The position numbers were made by a program, and so were the translations under genes. A stretch of DNA of 64,000 nt from Ureibacillus composti. GTDB lineage: Bacteria; Bacillota; Bacilli; Bacillales_A; Planococcaceae. The DNA lies in assembly GCA_030348875.1 (NCBI GenBank), contig JAUCEP010000002.1, positions 3,551,001-3,615,000 of the forward strand, given 5' to 3'. Positions within the stretch are counted from its first letter, which is position 1. Each line of letters opens with the position of its first letter. Below, in pieces: positions 16,091 to 25,259 of the stretch. The notes under the pieces were generated by a model. The model was not told the origin of the DNA. It was given only the letters and a program-made list of their open reading frames with translations, and did not search any database.

Positions 16091-16396
16091 GAGAGACTGG
16101 ACATAAGTAGAATATTTAAGAAGAGCCATTAACTACTATAAAGGGATTCTGAAACTTATAATTTGAGAGCAAGAAGTGTTAGCCATAACCTAGAAACCGC
16201 GGCCTACCACTGTAAGCCGCGCAAAGTTTCCGGAACGTTTAGAAGGACACATTATATGTGAGCGGTCCTTACACAAAGCACAAAGACAAGTCGAAAAGAC
16301 ATGTTTTCAACATGGCTTTTCGGCTTGTGTGCTTAGACCGCTCTCACCAGACACTATAATAGATTCATTATTAGAATTAACTTGTAGTAAGTTCTT
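16091..16396 (+). repeat. Structured intergenic repeat, copy B
   Basis: The clearest copy of the 300-bp family. The 5' block GAGACTGGACATAAGT (16093-16108) is shared with copies C and D. Hairpin 1 is CGCGGCCTACCACTGTAAGCCGCG-like at 16198-16221. The linker CGTTTAGAAGGACACATTAT follows. Hairpin 2 opens with GAGCGGTC (16260-16267) and closes with GACCGCTC (about 16336-16343), where copies A and D have GGGC/GCCC. The tail TATTAGAATTAACTT ends near 16396. It lies downstream of the DsbA-like gene and upstream of LysR. Confidence 0.87.
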
Positions 16397-16487
16397 ATGG
16401 TTAGCACTACAAAAATAAATCTCGAATTCTCACAATAACGATATAGTATAATGTACATAAGATCATATAGGAATTGGGGAGTTCAAA

Positions 16488-17465
16488 TTGGAATTTCGAC
16501 AATTACAATATTTTTTAACGTTGTGTAACGAGTTACACTTTACACGAGCTTCAGAAAAACTACATATTTCACAACCCACATTAAGTCATCAAATTAAAGT
16601 ACTTGAAAATGAAGTTGGCGCACTACTGTTTGATCGCATCGGTAAAAAGATTACATTAACGGAAGCTGGTGAAATATTATACGAACAGTGCTTAAATATT
16701 TTTAATACAATCGAAAATACAAAACTACAAATCAATGACTTAGAAAAGGTTCAGCGTGGTTCTATAAAAATTGGGGCTTTACCTGGGGAACTAACGAACC
16801 TTGTATCTGATAGTTTACTACAATACGCAAAAGAGTACCCACTTGTCCAAGTGTCCGTCACGAGTTCTGATGATGTGTATACATTATTGAAGGATAATAA
16901 AATAGACTATGCCTTTTCTTATGTGGATGATGTCACGCTAACTGAGGATGAACCGTTTATTAAAATCCCACTTTATACAGAGAAGTTTGTTTTTGTTTCT
17001 TCAAAAGAGCATCCACTGATGACAAAGCATGAATTATCGCTTCACGATGTAAGTGAAACTCCCTTGATTTTATTTCCAAGCATTCATAAATGTAGGAACA
17101 TTTTAAACCATACTGCAAAACAAGAGCATTTAACTCTAAACCCTATTTTTGAAACGGCGAGCATTGATACCATTTTTAAGTTTGTCAAAGAGAAGATTGG
17201 TGGGACAATTGTTGCTGAGTCACTTTATGAACTAAATCGTCAGGAGAATCTTTGTGCACGTCCGATTATACACAATGGCCTGAATCGTAAAACTGCCTTA
17301 ATTTATCGAAAAGATAAATATATGAATAAGGTAGTTAAATCTTATATCCCCATTTTGATCCATTATTTAGAGCAGCTAAATATTTCATTACCTGACTCAA
17401 GCTATGAAAAACTAATGCTCTTCGCAGAACGCCCATACGCAAAAGAGACAGTTCAGCCAAAATGA
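16488..17465 (+). CDS. LysR-family transcriptional regulator
   Basis: A 325-residue LTTR with the classic start MEFRQLQYFLTLCNELHFTRASEKLHISQPTLSHQI as HTH (residues 1-58), then a periplasmic-binding-like effector domain (about 90-300). The start codon is TTG at 16488, supported by GGGGAG 6 nt upstream and by the canonical family N-terminus. A TATAAT lies at 16447-16452. The next gene on the same strand is an FAH-family hydrolase, separated by 190 nt and a terminator, so it may be a target rather than an operon partner. The effector is unknown. Confidence 0.9.
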   Translation: MEFRQLQYFLTLCNELHFTRASEKLHISQPTLSHQIKVLENEVGALLFDRIGKKITLTEAGEILYEQCLNIFNTIENTKLQINDLEKVQRGSIKIGALPGELTNLVSDSLLQYAKEYPLVQVSVTSSDDVYTLLKDNKIDYAFSYVDDVTLTEDEPFIKIPLYTEKFVFVSSKEHPLMTKHELSLHDVSETPLILFPSIHKCRNILNHTAKQEHLTLNPIFETASIDTIFKFVKEKIGGTIVAESLYELNRQENLCARPIIHNGLNRKTALIYRKDKYMNKVVKSYIPILIHYLEQLNISLPDSSYEKLMLFAERPYAKETVQPK

Positions 17466-17482
17466 ACTGTCTCTTTTCTATT
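17445..17482 (+). terminator. Terminator overlapping the end of the LysR gene
   Basis: Stem AGAGACAGTTCA (17445-17456) with TGAACTGTCTCT (17463-17474), followed by TTTCTATTTTT. The stop codon TGA begins the second arm, so the hairpin uses the last codons. Confidence 0.85.
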
Positions 17483-17655
17483 TTTCAATCCAATCCTCGT
17501 TTTAAGTGTAACTAAAATTGTCCAAATATTAATGTTCTAAATAATAATTTATAAATATATAATGATATACTTCATGAACTTTACCTTATGTATTAGATTT
17601 TTGAACTTTATTTTACATTATCGAACAAATTAGATTAGAGGATGGTGTTTTTTCG

Positions 17656-18516
17656 TTGAAATTTGTTTCTTTTCAATCAGCAGACGGAGTTAAATTAGGT
17701 GTTGTGACAGATAAAGGAATTGTTGATGTACGTGCAGTTGCCGAAAAGGCTGGACTTAATGCACCTAGTACAATTGAAGAAGTCATTGCAACAGGTGATA
17801 CAGCGATCAATCAAATTCAGCAAGTTCTATCACAATCGAATGAGTTTATAGATGAAGCAGAGATTACTTACGCTCCTGCTATACAAAAGCCAGGAAAGAT
17901 TATTTGCGCTGGAGCAAATTATCTTGCTCATGTCGCTGAATCGAATATTAATGTTCCGGAGTTTCCTATTTATTTCCCTAAATATCAAAGCAGTTTAGCA
18001 GCTCATAATGAGGCAATTGTTCCTCCTTCTATATCAAAACAAATAGATTACGAGGTAGAATTAGTTGCTATTATTGGGAAACAAGCAAAAAATATCTCTC
18101 AAGAAGAAGCTCTTGATTATGTATTTGGCTATTCTGTTGGAAATGATTTATCGGCTCGTGAATTACAATTCCGCGGACTTCAGTGGATGTATGGAAAAGC
18201 CATTGATAAATTTGCCCCAATCGGACCTTATCTTGTAACGGCCGATGAAATCACTGATCCTCAAGATTTAAATATAAAATGCTGGGTAAATGAAGATTTA
18301 CGCCAAAGTTCAAATACAAAGCATATGATTTTCCCAATCGCCGAGATGATTAGCGATTTATCAAAGATTATGACGTTAGAGCCAGGGGATGTTCTCTTTA
18401 CAGGTACTCCAGAGGGGGTCATCTTAGGTCGAGAAGACAAAGTCTGGTTAAAAGCAGGCGATGAAATCGTATGTGAAGTTGAAGGAGTAGGCCGCTTAGT
18501 GAACCGACTTGCATAA
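17656..18516 (+). CDS. Fumarylacetoacetate hydrolase (FAH)-family protein
   Basis: A 286-residue FAH-superfamily enzyme. It shows CAGANYLAHVAE, DYEVELVAIIGK (metal-binding Glu residues), GYSVGNDLSARELQ, GKAIDKFAPIGP and TGTPEGV near the C-terminus. Members hydrolyse or decarboxylate beta-diketo acids in aromatic and sugar-acid catabolism, or act as oxaloacetate decarboxylases; the substrate is not decided. The start is TTG at 17656 with a GAGGATGG ribosome site 10-14 nt upstream. An NhaC-type antiporter follows after a terminator. Confidence 0.86.
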   Translation: MKFVSFQSADGVKLGVVTDKGIVDVRAVAEKAGLNAPSTIEEVIATGDTAINQIQQVLSQSNEFIDEAEITYAPAIQKPGKIICAGANYLAHVAESNINVPEFPIYFPKYQSSLAAHNEAIVPPSISKQIDYEVELVAIIGKQAKNISQEEALDYVFGYSVGNDLSARELQFRGLQWMYGKAIDKFAPIGPYLVTADEITDPQDLNIKCWVNEDLRQSSNTKHMIFPIAEMISDLSKIMTLEPGDVLFTGTPEGVILGREDKVWLKAGDEIVCEVEGVGRLVNRLA

Positions 18517-18552
18517 TATTTTAGACTTTCAATAGATTTATTGTTTAATCTT

Positions 18553-18630
18553 ATAGATCATTCGTGAAATGTCTTCTCTTTACAGCACACACCCTTACTA
18601 GTACCTTCAGTCGCGAATGATCTTTTTTTC
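18553..18630 (+). terminator. Long-loop terminator after the FAH-family gene
   Basis: AGATCATTCG (18555-18564) is exactly complementary to CGAATGATCT (18613-18622), followed by TTTTTTTC. The loop of 48 nt is unusually long. A frame that begins inside it at 18617 is not the real antiporter start. Confidence 0.65.
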
Positions 18631-18706
18631 TCAATGGAACGTAAACGCTTACAAGGTAATTATGCTTTTACATGATAAGCTAAAAAATTTATTGAGGAGG
18701 TCTTTC

Positions 18707-20245
18707 ATGGAAGGTACTATTTTTTCTCTTGTCCCCCCTATTATTACGATTGCACTCATCATCCTTACGAAACGTTTATTAACATCGCTAGGTATTGGCA
18801 TTTTATTAGGTGCACTTCTTTATAATCAATGGAATGTGTTTGACAGTGTAACTAATGTATTCAATATCGGCGTAGAAGTGTTGCTCGGTGATGGCAAGAT
18901 TTTAATATTTGTTATTTTAATTGGTATATTCTCTTCCCTTTTATACCTTTCTGGCGGCATCAACGCTTTCTCGGAATGGGGAGTTAAAGTAGCCAAAACT
19001 AGAGCCCAATCTCAAGTAGCAGCTCTTTTACTAGGTTTATTCACTTGGTTTGATGATGCGTTCAGTTGTCTTTTCCGAGGAACTGTTATGCGATCAGTTA
19101 CTGATAAATATAATGTTTCCCACTCTAAATTATCCTATTTGATTCACTCCACATCTGCTCCTATCGCACTTCTTATACCAGTCTCAGCCCTTTCCGCATT
19201 CATTATTTCAATTATTGACGGTGTATTAGATTCTACTCATATTACAGAATATCAAGCGCTCGAGGCTTTTTTAATAGCGATTCCTGCAAACTTCTATACA
19301 ATCACTACGATTGTTTTAGTGTTCATTGTTGCAATCTTTGGCATCAATGTGGGACAAATGAAGCGCGATGAAAGACGAGCTACGGAAAAAGGGATTTTAT
19401 TTGATACGAAACATGGCAAAATCCCTGGAGCTGAAGAATCAACACTTCCTACAAGAACAAATGGGACGATGATGGATATTCTATTACCTGTTGCCACTTT
19501 AATCGTCGTAACAATCATTGCAGCTGTCACGATTGGCACTGGAGAAGGTTCTAGCTCAGCTATCGAAGTTCTTAAAAACACGGATATTATTACTTCCCTT
19601 TTATATGGAGGGACAACTGCAAATCTTTTAATTTTAATCAGACTCGTTTTAAGTAAAACTTCTACAAACCACATTTCAACGACAATCATTTCTGGAATCA
19701 AAACCACTTTACCAAGTGTAACAATTCTTTTCTTAGCTCTTGTTACGGCACAAGTGATTTCATCATTGGGTGTTGGCCAATATTTAGCTTCTTTAGTCCA
19801 AGGAAATATGTCAATCGCTTTCCTACCGGTGATTTTCTTTGTATTTGCTGCATTTATCTCCTACTCTATTGGAAGTACACTAGGAACTGCTGGAATTATG
19901 ATTCCAATTGGAGCTGAAATTGTAGCTGCCATCGATGTGACATTTTTAATTGCGATCATTGGCGCAGTATTAGCTGGAACCGTGTTTGGTGAGCACAGTT
20001 CTCCATTATCTGATACAACGATTCTGGCGTCGATTGGAAGCTCTGTCCACCCAATTGACCATATGATGACTCAATTACCTTATGCCATCCTTTCAAGTAT
20101 CGCTTCCATTATTGGCTTCCTAGTTGTAGGATTCACAAAAAGCATCCTATTAGGACTTTTCATTGCATTGCTTGTTGTAGTTGTTGAAGCATTCTTCTTG
20201 AAAAACAGGCAAGGGAAAACGGGATCTGTTCCTAAAGCTGATTAA
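18707..20245 (+). CDS. NhaC-family Na+/H+ antiporter
   Basis: A 512-residue membrane protein with about 12 hydrophobic segments. NhaC/ArsB-superfamily signatures are visible: LFTWFDDAFSCLFRG (near residue 115) and FGEHSSPLSDTTILAS (near 428), the charged re-entrant motif. It would exchange external protons for internal sodium, or a related cation or dicarboxylate. I chose the ATG at 18707 because GAGGAGG lies 6 nt upstream; the longer in-frame ORF overlaps the preceding terminator. Monocistronic. Confidence 0.88.
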   Translation: MEGTIFSLVPPIITIALIILTKRLLTSLGIGILLGALLYNQWNVFDSVTNVFNIGVEVLLGDGKILIFVILIGIFSSLLYLSGGINAFSEWGVKVAKTRAQSQVAALLLGLFTWFDDAFSCLFRGTVMRSVTDKYNVSHSKLSYLIHSTSAPIALLIPVSALSAFIISIIDGVLDSTHITEYQALEAFLIAIPANFYTITTIVLVFIVAIFGINVGQMKRDERRATEKGILFDTKHGKIPGAEESTLPTRTNGTMMDILLPVATLIVVTIIAAVTIGTGEGSSSAIEVLKNTDIITSLLYGGTTANLLILIRLVLSKTSTNHISTTIISGIKTTLPSVTILFLALVTAQVISSLGVGQYLASLVQGNMSIAFLPVIFFVFAAFISYSIGSTLGTAGIMIPIGAEIVAAIDVTFLIAIIGAVLAGTVFGEHSSPLSDTTILASIGSSVHPIDHMMTQLPYAILSSIASIIGFLVVGFTKSILLGLFIALLVVVVEAFFLKNRQGKTGSVPKAD

Positions 20246-20263
20246 TTCGAAATCCCAATAAAG

Positions 20264-20301
20264 CAAAAAAAGTAGCTAACAGTTATTGTTGGCTACTTTT
20301 T
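20264..20301. terminator. Bidirectional terminator between nhaC and the sulfurtransferase
   Basis: AGTAGCTAACA/TGTTGGCTACT stem (20271-20297) with A-run before and TTTTTA after. Confidence 0.88.
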
Positions 20302-20327
20302 ATATGGAGATTTTTATAAATCATTTG

Positions 20328-21221
20328 CTAAACAAGCGTCACTAATGGGCAGCTTTCGTCACTTGCCCATTCATTCATCGAACCGTCGTAAACAGCAACG
20401 TTTTCATGCCCTAACTTGTTTAATAAAAGAGCATTCCATGTTGCAGCGATGCCACCACCGCAATAGGTAATCACTTTTTTATTCGGGTCTAATGCACCTA
20501 GTTTTTCAAATGTTGCGCGTAATGTTTCATCATCGTAAAGCAGTCGTGTCTTGGGATTTGAATGAGACCCAAAAAATGCATGCTTACTGCCTGGGATATG
20601 ACCAGGGCGAGGATAAGTTGTCGTCTCGCCACGGAAATCTGCTTCTGAAAGACTGTTGATTAAAATAATGTTTTCATTTCCGAGTGCCGCTTTCACTTCT
20701 TCTTTTGTGACAATTAAATGCTCGCGTCGCTTGCCTGGAAATGGGGCTGGAGTATATGTTGAAATACCAGACTCTGTTGGGCGTCCATCGAGTTTCCATT
20801 TACGAAAGCCCCCGTCTAATACTGCAACATTGTCAAAGCCTTCGTATTTTAACTGCCATCGCAAGCGTGCTGACCAGTCGGACGCTAAAATATCCACATT
20901 GACTAGTGGGCCGCGATCGTAAATGACTACATACGTATCCTTAGTGATCCCTAGCGGTTCAGCTGCCTTTAAAAATTGCTCGCGTGTTGCAATCGTAAAT
21001 GGAGCTTTTCCTTCAGGGTTTGTGAAATGCATTAATAAATCCGCGTAAGCAGCACCTGGAATATGCTCCTCTTGGTAAGCTTCAAAACCAGACCAAAGCT
21101 CTGGGTAACCTTCACCCTCTGGAATTTTTAAAAAGGTTGTAGCATCAATGAGGCGCAAGTTTTTGTCATTTAGACGCGCTTCTAACCAATCTCCATCAAC
21201 GATAAGTGGAATGTTTGTCAT
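20328..21221 (-). CDS. Two-domain rhodanese / thiosulfate or 3-mercaptopyruvate sulfurtransferase
   Basis: A 297-residue tandem rhodanese. The first domain (about 1-150) is structural, with HIPGAAYADL and VLDGGFRKW. The second (about 165-295) carries the active-site loop CGGGIAAT after VITYC, with GHIPGSKHAFF before it. The loop is not the CG(S/T)GVTA of classic mercaptopyruvate enzymes, so the sulfur donor is uncertain. It transfers sulfane sulfur via the loop cysteine in the cytoplasm. A GAAGGAG ribosome site lies upstream of the ATG. Confidence 0.88.
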   Translation of the reverse strand: MTNIPLIVDGDWLEARLNDKNLRLIDATTFLKIPEGEGYPELWSGFEAYQEEHIPGAAYADLLMHFTNPEGKAPFTIATREQFLKAAEPLGITKDTYVVIYDRGPLVNVDILASDWSARLRWQLKYEGFDNVAVLDGGFRKWKLDGRPTESGISTYTPAPFPGKRREHLIVTKEEVKAALGNENIILINSLSEADFRGETTTYPRPGHIPGSKHAFFGSHSNPKTRLLYDDETLRATFEKLGALDPNKKVITYCGGGIAATWNALLLNKLGHENVAVYDGSMNEWASDESCPLVTLV

Positions 21222-21348
21222 CGAGTAACTCCTTCATTTCTGTTATAGAAATTGCTATTTTATAGTCTTCGGAACTTCTCCAAAAGATGAATTTCATTTC
21301 TAATTAGGGTAGCCTTTTTTATTTGAATTAATCAGTATGTCTACTCAA

Positions 21349-21402
21349 ATAGAAAAACTGCACCTCCAATTGTTAGAATGTTAACAATTGGGGGGCAGTT
21401 TA
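21349..21402 (-). terminator. Strong terminator of the RCC1-repeat gene
   Basis: On the minus strand AACTGCCCCCCAATTGTTA pairs with TAACAATTGGAGGTGCAGTT (21356-21400) and is followed by TTTCTATTT. Confidence 0.88.
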
Positions 21403-21460
21403 TTCTCAAAGAGTTGAAAATGTGTCTTTAAGCGGAATTGAACTGAAATCAGTGTTCAAC

Positions 21461-23572
21461 CTATTTCACCGTAGTAACTAACTTTGGCGTTAATTGTAGC
21501 TTCAGCTGTTTAAGCATCTCCTCATTTTTTGCTTCATCTACATAACCATCATAGCTGAGGGAAGTATTACTTTGGTTCCCCCACTTCCAAATCTGTCCAT
21601 TTTTTGTCAATGCGATTACCTGATGCGGATTACGAATAGCTATATCCTCAACATTTGAAATTCCTTTTATCTTGACTGGAGTAGGATTTGGTAAAGCTGA
21701 ATAATACGTGTCTACTGATCTGAACATTGGATCATCATCACTCTTCCAAATATAATTTGGTTTACCATTCCCCAGTTGGCCATAATGGTTGGCTCCCCAT
21801 GCCCAGACTTCGCCTTTGTTATCAATTGCAAAGTTCGTTTCTCCAGGAGAAAGTTTCACAATTTTTGACAGACCTTTGAGCATAATTGGCTTTGTTGACC
21901 CTGCCTTGCCAAGTTGACCAAGTTCATTTTCCCCCCATGCCCAAACAGTTCCATCTTTCCTTAAAGCAAGCGCATAAGTTTCTTCAGCATGAATTTGTAC
22001 AATATCTTTTAATCCACTAATTTTTGCAGGGTCCTGGTAATTGTAACTTTTCTTTCCATTGCCTAACTGGCCAAACTCATTTTTTCCCCATGCGTAAACG
22101 GTTCCGTCCTTCTTTAGGGCTAAAGAATATTCATCTGAAGCGCTAATTTGTACGATATCTTTCAAACCTGGGACAACTAAATCTTTCTCAGTCAATTTTG
22201 CCGTAGATTGAAAGACTAATGATACAACATTTCCATTCGCAAGCAATCCAATTTTATTCGTCGAATATCCAGATAGATCAACAACCTTTGTCTTTATACC
22301 TTTTGCTGGAGTTAATACGCCTTTCCCACTTTTTGTATTACCATCCCATTCCGAAACAGTTCCATCATACTTTAAAACAATCAGATCGTATCCGCTCGTC
22401 TCAGCAAATTGATGAACATTCGTCAATTGACCATCAATTTTCTTTAAAGTACCATTATCCTCCAACAAATAAATACGCTTGTTCTTTCCAAGCACGAAAT
22501 GAGCGGTAAAATTAAGTCCCTTGCCAAAGCCAGGATACAATTGATTTCCGTATTTTGGAGTGAGATTGATTTTTTCTACATTAACAGTTACCGTAGAAGA
22601 ATTTCCTTTAGCATTAACAACAGTCACCTTCGAACCATTAATGGCGTAAATTTTACGTGGCTCCTTTAAACTTGAAAATGAGTATATTCTATTATTCGAT
22701 ATATAAAAATCTCTGTAAGCTGGACCGATCTTTTGATCCCCTGTTCCTTCCAACTTCGTACGATATAATTCGAAGCTTTGCAGTTTATCATTCCAAATAG
22801 TGTAGTAGACGTATCCATTAGAAACTTTTATATCATCTGCACTATATTTAGGGCGTCCAGTATGTGAAGTCAAAGTTTGTTGTTTACCTTGCTTCATATT
22901 GACGCGAATGACATTATTCGGGGCTTCTTCTTTACGGGAATAAATCCAATCACCGACTACAGCGAATTTCGGGCCATCAAATTTAAAGTTTGTATATTGA
23001 TGCTTTTTCGTGCCATCAAGATTTAATCTTGTAAACACCATTTCTCCCTTTACCAAATTATTCAAATATATATATCCATCTGCAATTTCAAAGATTGGCA
23101 TGTTGATGCAATTGTGAAGTTGTTCTTGCTTTAAATTTACAGAATTTAAGCGATTCAACTTGTAAGAACATCCATTGGAACTAGAGCTCTCTAAGTAATA
23201 GATCCAACTGCCTGCCATCTTCATTTGATAACTATCATAATTTAAATTTTGAATTAGCGTATTATTTTTACCGTTGATTTGAACTTTATAAATTCCATGG
23301 TTTTTGTTTAGATAATTTTTATAACTATAAAAAACCCAGCCGTCCTTCACTTTTAATAGTTCAAGATGATGATCACCATCCACGGTAAGCGGGAGAATTA
23401 ATTCAATTCCCGATCCATTCTGTTTTTCTTTATAAATACCAGTTTTACTATCCCAACTATTGACGTAATACATATGTGTCTGATCTGAAATTAAATCTCC
23501 TTCTGCAGATACCTGCGTTGCAAATAATAAAAATAAAAACAGACTCATAAAAAAGAAATAGACTTTTTTCAA
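21461..23572 (-). CDS. Secreted double beta-propeller protein (DUF5050-like plus RCC1 repeats)
   Basis: A 703-residue exported protein. The signal peptide spans residues 1-23 (MKKVYFFFMSLFLFLLF, cleavage near VSA-EG). Residues about 25-310 form repeated YYVN/GWVFYSYK/WIYYL units like DUF5050 propellers. Residues about 395-690 hold RCC1-type repeats (YSLALKKDGTVYAWGKNEFGQLGNG and variants) every 50 or so residues. Neither domain suggests catalysis; a cell-surface binding or scaffold role is an inference. The start is TTG at 23572 with GGAGAGG 8 nt upstream. No sortase motif or SLH domain is visible. It lies beyond the ectoine cluster terminator and is probably unrelated to it. Confidence 0.85.
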   Translation of the reverse strand: MKKVYFFFMSLFLFLLFATQVSAEGDLISDQTHMYYVNSWDSKTGIYKEKQNGSGIELILPLTVDGDHHLELLKVKDGWVFYSYKNYLNKNHGIYKVQINGKNNTLIQNLNYDSYQMKMAGSWIYYLESSSSNGCSYKLNRLNSVNLKQEQLHNCINMPIFEIADGYIYLNNLVKGEMVFTRLNLDGTKKHQYTNFKFDGPKFAVVGDWIYSRKEEAPNNVIRVNMKQGKQQTLTSHTGRPKYSADDIKVSNGYVYYTIWNDKLQSFELYRTKLEGTGDQKIGPAYRDFYISNNRIYSFSSLKEPRKIYAINGSKVTVVNAKGNSSTVTVNVEKINLTPKYGNQLYPGFGKGLNFTAHFVLGKNKRIYLLEDNGTLKKIDGQLTNVHQFAETSGYDLIVLKYDGTVSEWDGNTKSGKGVLTPAKGIKTKVVDLSGYSTNKIGLLANGNVVSLVFQSTAKLTEKDLVVPGLKDIVQISASDEYSLALKKDGTVYAWGKNEFGQLGNGKKSYNYQDPAKISGLKDIVQIHAEETYALALRKDGTVWAWGENELGQLGKAGSTKPIMLKGLSKIVKLSPGETNFAIDNKGEVWAWGANHYGQLGNGKPNYIWKSDDDPMFRSVDTYYSALPNPTPVKIKGISNVEDIAIRNPHQVIALTKNGQIWKWGNQSNTSLSYDGYVDEAKNEEMLKQLKLQLTPKLVTTVK

Positions 23573-23749
23573 AATGTATCCTCTCCACCAATTAGAATTA
23601 TCAATACCAACTTCCTATAATTATGTTTACCTACTGTGCCTTATGAATTATTCACTAAAATTTCGTACCCTCGTCCATAGAACCTTAAACCTATGACGTA
23701 ATGAAATCACAAAAAAATTCCCAAAAAATTGAGTTTATTTTGAACATCA

Positions 23750-23792
23750 TAAAAAACGCCAAAACCCTAAATAAATAGGATTTTGACGTTTA
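23750..23792 (-). terminator. Terminator at the end of the ectoine cluster
   Basis: AACGCCAAAACCCTA (23755-23769) pairs with TAGGATTTTGACGTT (23776-23790). The T-run follows on the minus strand. A nearly identical hairpin lies at 33738-33774, on the other side of the cluster. Confidence 0.85.
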
Positions 23793-23833
23793 GTTCGAAC
23801 ATTTACATTTATAATTAAAGGGGGGATCCTCAA

Positions 23834-25168
23834 TTAAGCTTTATTTTTAGCCGCGCTGATTGATTGATCAACAATCGAAATCATTTTTTCTACTTCTTCT
23901 TTTGTGATACAGAATGGTGGTGCGAATGCAAGTGTATCTTGACCTTCATAAACGATTGCTCTTGCAATCATGCCATTATTTAAAGCTTCCGCTACTACTT
24001 TCGGAGCAAACGGTTCGTCATATCTTGTTTTTGATTCTTCATCTTTAAAGAACTCAAATGCACCGAGTAAACCAATTTGGCGGATATTACCGATGCCACC
24101 GTGTGTTTGCTGTAAATACTGGAATCCTTTTAGTAACTCTGCACCCATCAAGTTTACATTTTCATTTAACTTTTCTTGCTCAATTAACTCTAGGTTTTTA
24201 AGAGCTACTGCACTACACATTGGATGACCGCTGTACGTATAACCGTGCATGAATACACCATCTGTTAAATCTGTTAACTCCTCTTTTAAACGGTCAGTAA
24301 TGATCATTCCGCCAATTGGTGCATAACCACTAGAAATCCCTTTCGCAATACACATAATGTCAGGTACAATTCCAAAGTTATCAATACCAAAATTAGTACC
24401 TGTACGATAAAATCCATTAATTACTTCATCAACGATTAACAAAATCTCATTTTGGTCACAGATTTCACGTAGCTCTTTAAAGAAGTTTTCTGGTGGTAAG
24501 TTTACACCGCCAGAACCTTGAACTGGTTCTGAAATAATGGCAGCAATCGTTTCTGCTCCTTCACGTTCAATCATTTCTTTAATCGCTTCAATTGAAGAAT
24601 CAACATAATGGAAATCTGGTGCTAATGATGGGAAATCTCTAAATGGTGCTAATCCTGTTGCAGCTGATGCACCGACAGATACTCCATGATAAGATTTTGT
24701 ACGAGAAATAATTTTCTTTTTACTTGGGCGGCCTTTCATCTTCCAATAATAACGAGCTGTTTTAAATGCTGTATCATTCGATTCCGATCCACCTGAAGTG
24801 AAGAATGTATAATTTAAATCTCCCGGTGCCAATTCTGCAACTTTCGCTGCTAATTGAATAACAGATTCATGACTGTTTCCTGCAAACGTCGAACTAAATG
24901 CTAGTTTTTTAATTTGTTCTGCTGCTGCTTCACCAAGTTCAGCTCTTCCATGGCCGATGTTTACATTCCAAAGAGAAGATAAACTATCAATGTACTCTTT
25001 TCCTCTAACATCTTTTAAGTAGATTCCTTTACCCTCTGTGAATACTAATCCAGGGCCTTGCTCTTTTTGCAGTTTAAAAGATGTTGATGGATGAAAGAAA
25101 TGCTTTTTATCCAATTCTGCTAATTCTTCGTATCTTTTTTGTCCATTTTCGATTACTGATAAAGTCAT
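23834..25168 (-). CDS. doeD: Class III aminotransferase, probable diaminobutyrate aminotransferase of ectoine catabolism
   Basis: A 444-residue PLP-dependent class III aminotransferase. It shows TFFTSGGSESNDTAFK, the PLP-stacking region SYHGVSVGASAATG, LLIVDEVINGFYRTG and the Schiff-base Lys in CIAKGISSGYAPIGG. In the doe pathway the DoeD enzyme converts L-2,4-diaminobutyrate to aspartate semialdehyde. The assignment rests on its place at the end of a run with DoeA-, DoeB2- and DoeC-like genes; as a lone sequence it would only be an omega-aminotransferase. I chose the ATG at 25168 (GGAGGG 8 nt upstream) over 25222, which has no RBS. Last gene of the run. Confidence 0.78.
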   Translation of the reverse strand: MTLSVIENGQKRYEELAELDKKHFFHPSTSFKLQKEQGPGLVFTEGKGIYLKDVRGKEYIDSLSSLWNVNIGHGRAELGEAAAEQIKKLAFSSTFAGNSHESVIQLAAKVAELAPGDLNYTFFTSGGSESNDTAFKTARYYWKMKGRPSKKKIISRTKSYHGVSVGASAATGLAPFRDFPSLAPDFHYVDSSIEAIKEMIEREGAETIAAIISEPVQGSGGVNLPPENFFKELREICDQNEILLIVDEVINGFYRTGTNFGIDNFGIVPDIMCIAKGISSGYAPIGGMIITDRLKEELTDLTDGVFMHGYTYSGHPMCSAVALKNLELIEQEKLNENVNLMGAELLKGFQYLQQTHGGIGNIRQIGLLGAFEFFKDEESKTRYDEPFAPKVVAEALNNGMIARAIVYEGQDTLAFAPPFCITKEEVEKMISIVDQSISAAKNKA

Positions 25169-25259
25169 AATAATTTCCCTCCAGATGTCATTTTGTAATT
25201 TTTCGTTCAAGCAAACTTTCATTTATTTTGTCTGAGAATAGATCTCGCGCATTTGGAAT

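Noticed and set aside
18617-18706. Longer N-terminus of the NhaC antiporter
   Set aside because: The extension overlaps the preceding terminator arm and lacks a ribosome site, whereas the ATG at 18707 has GAGGAGG at good spacing.
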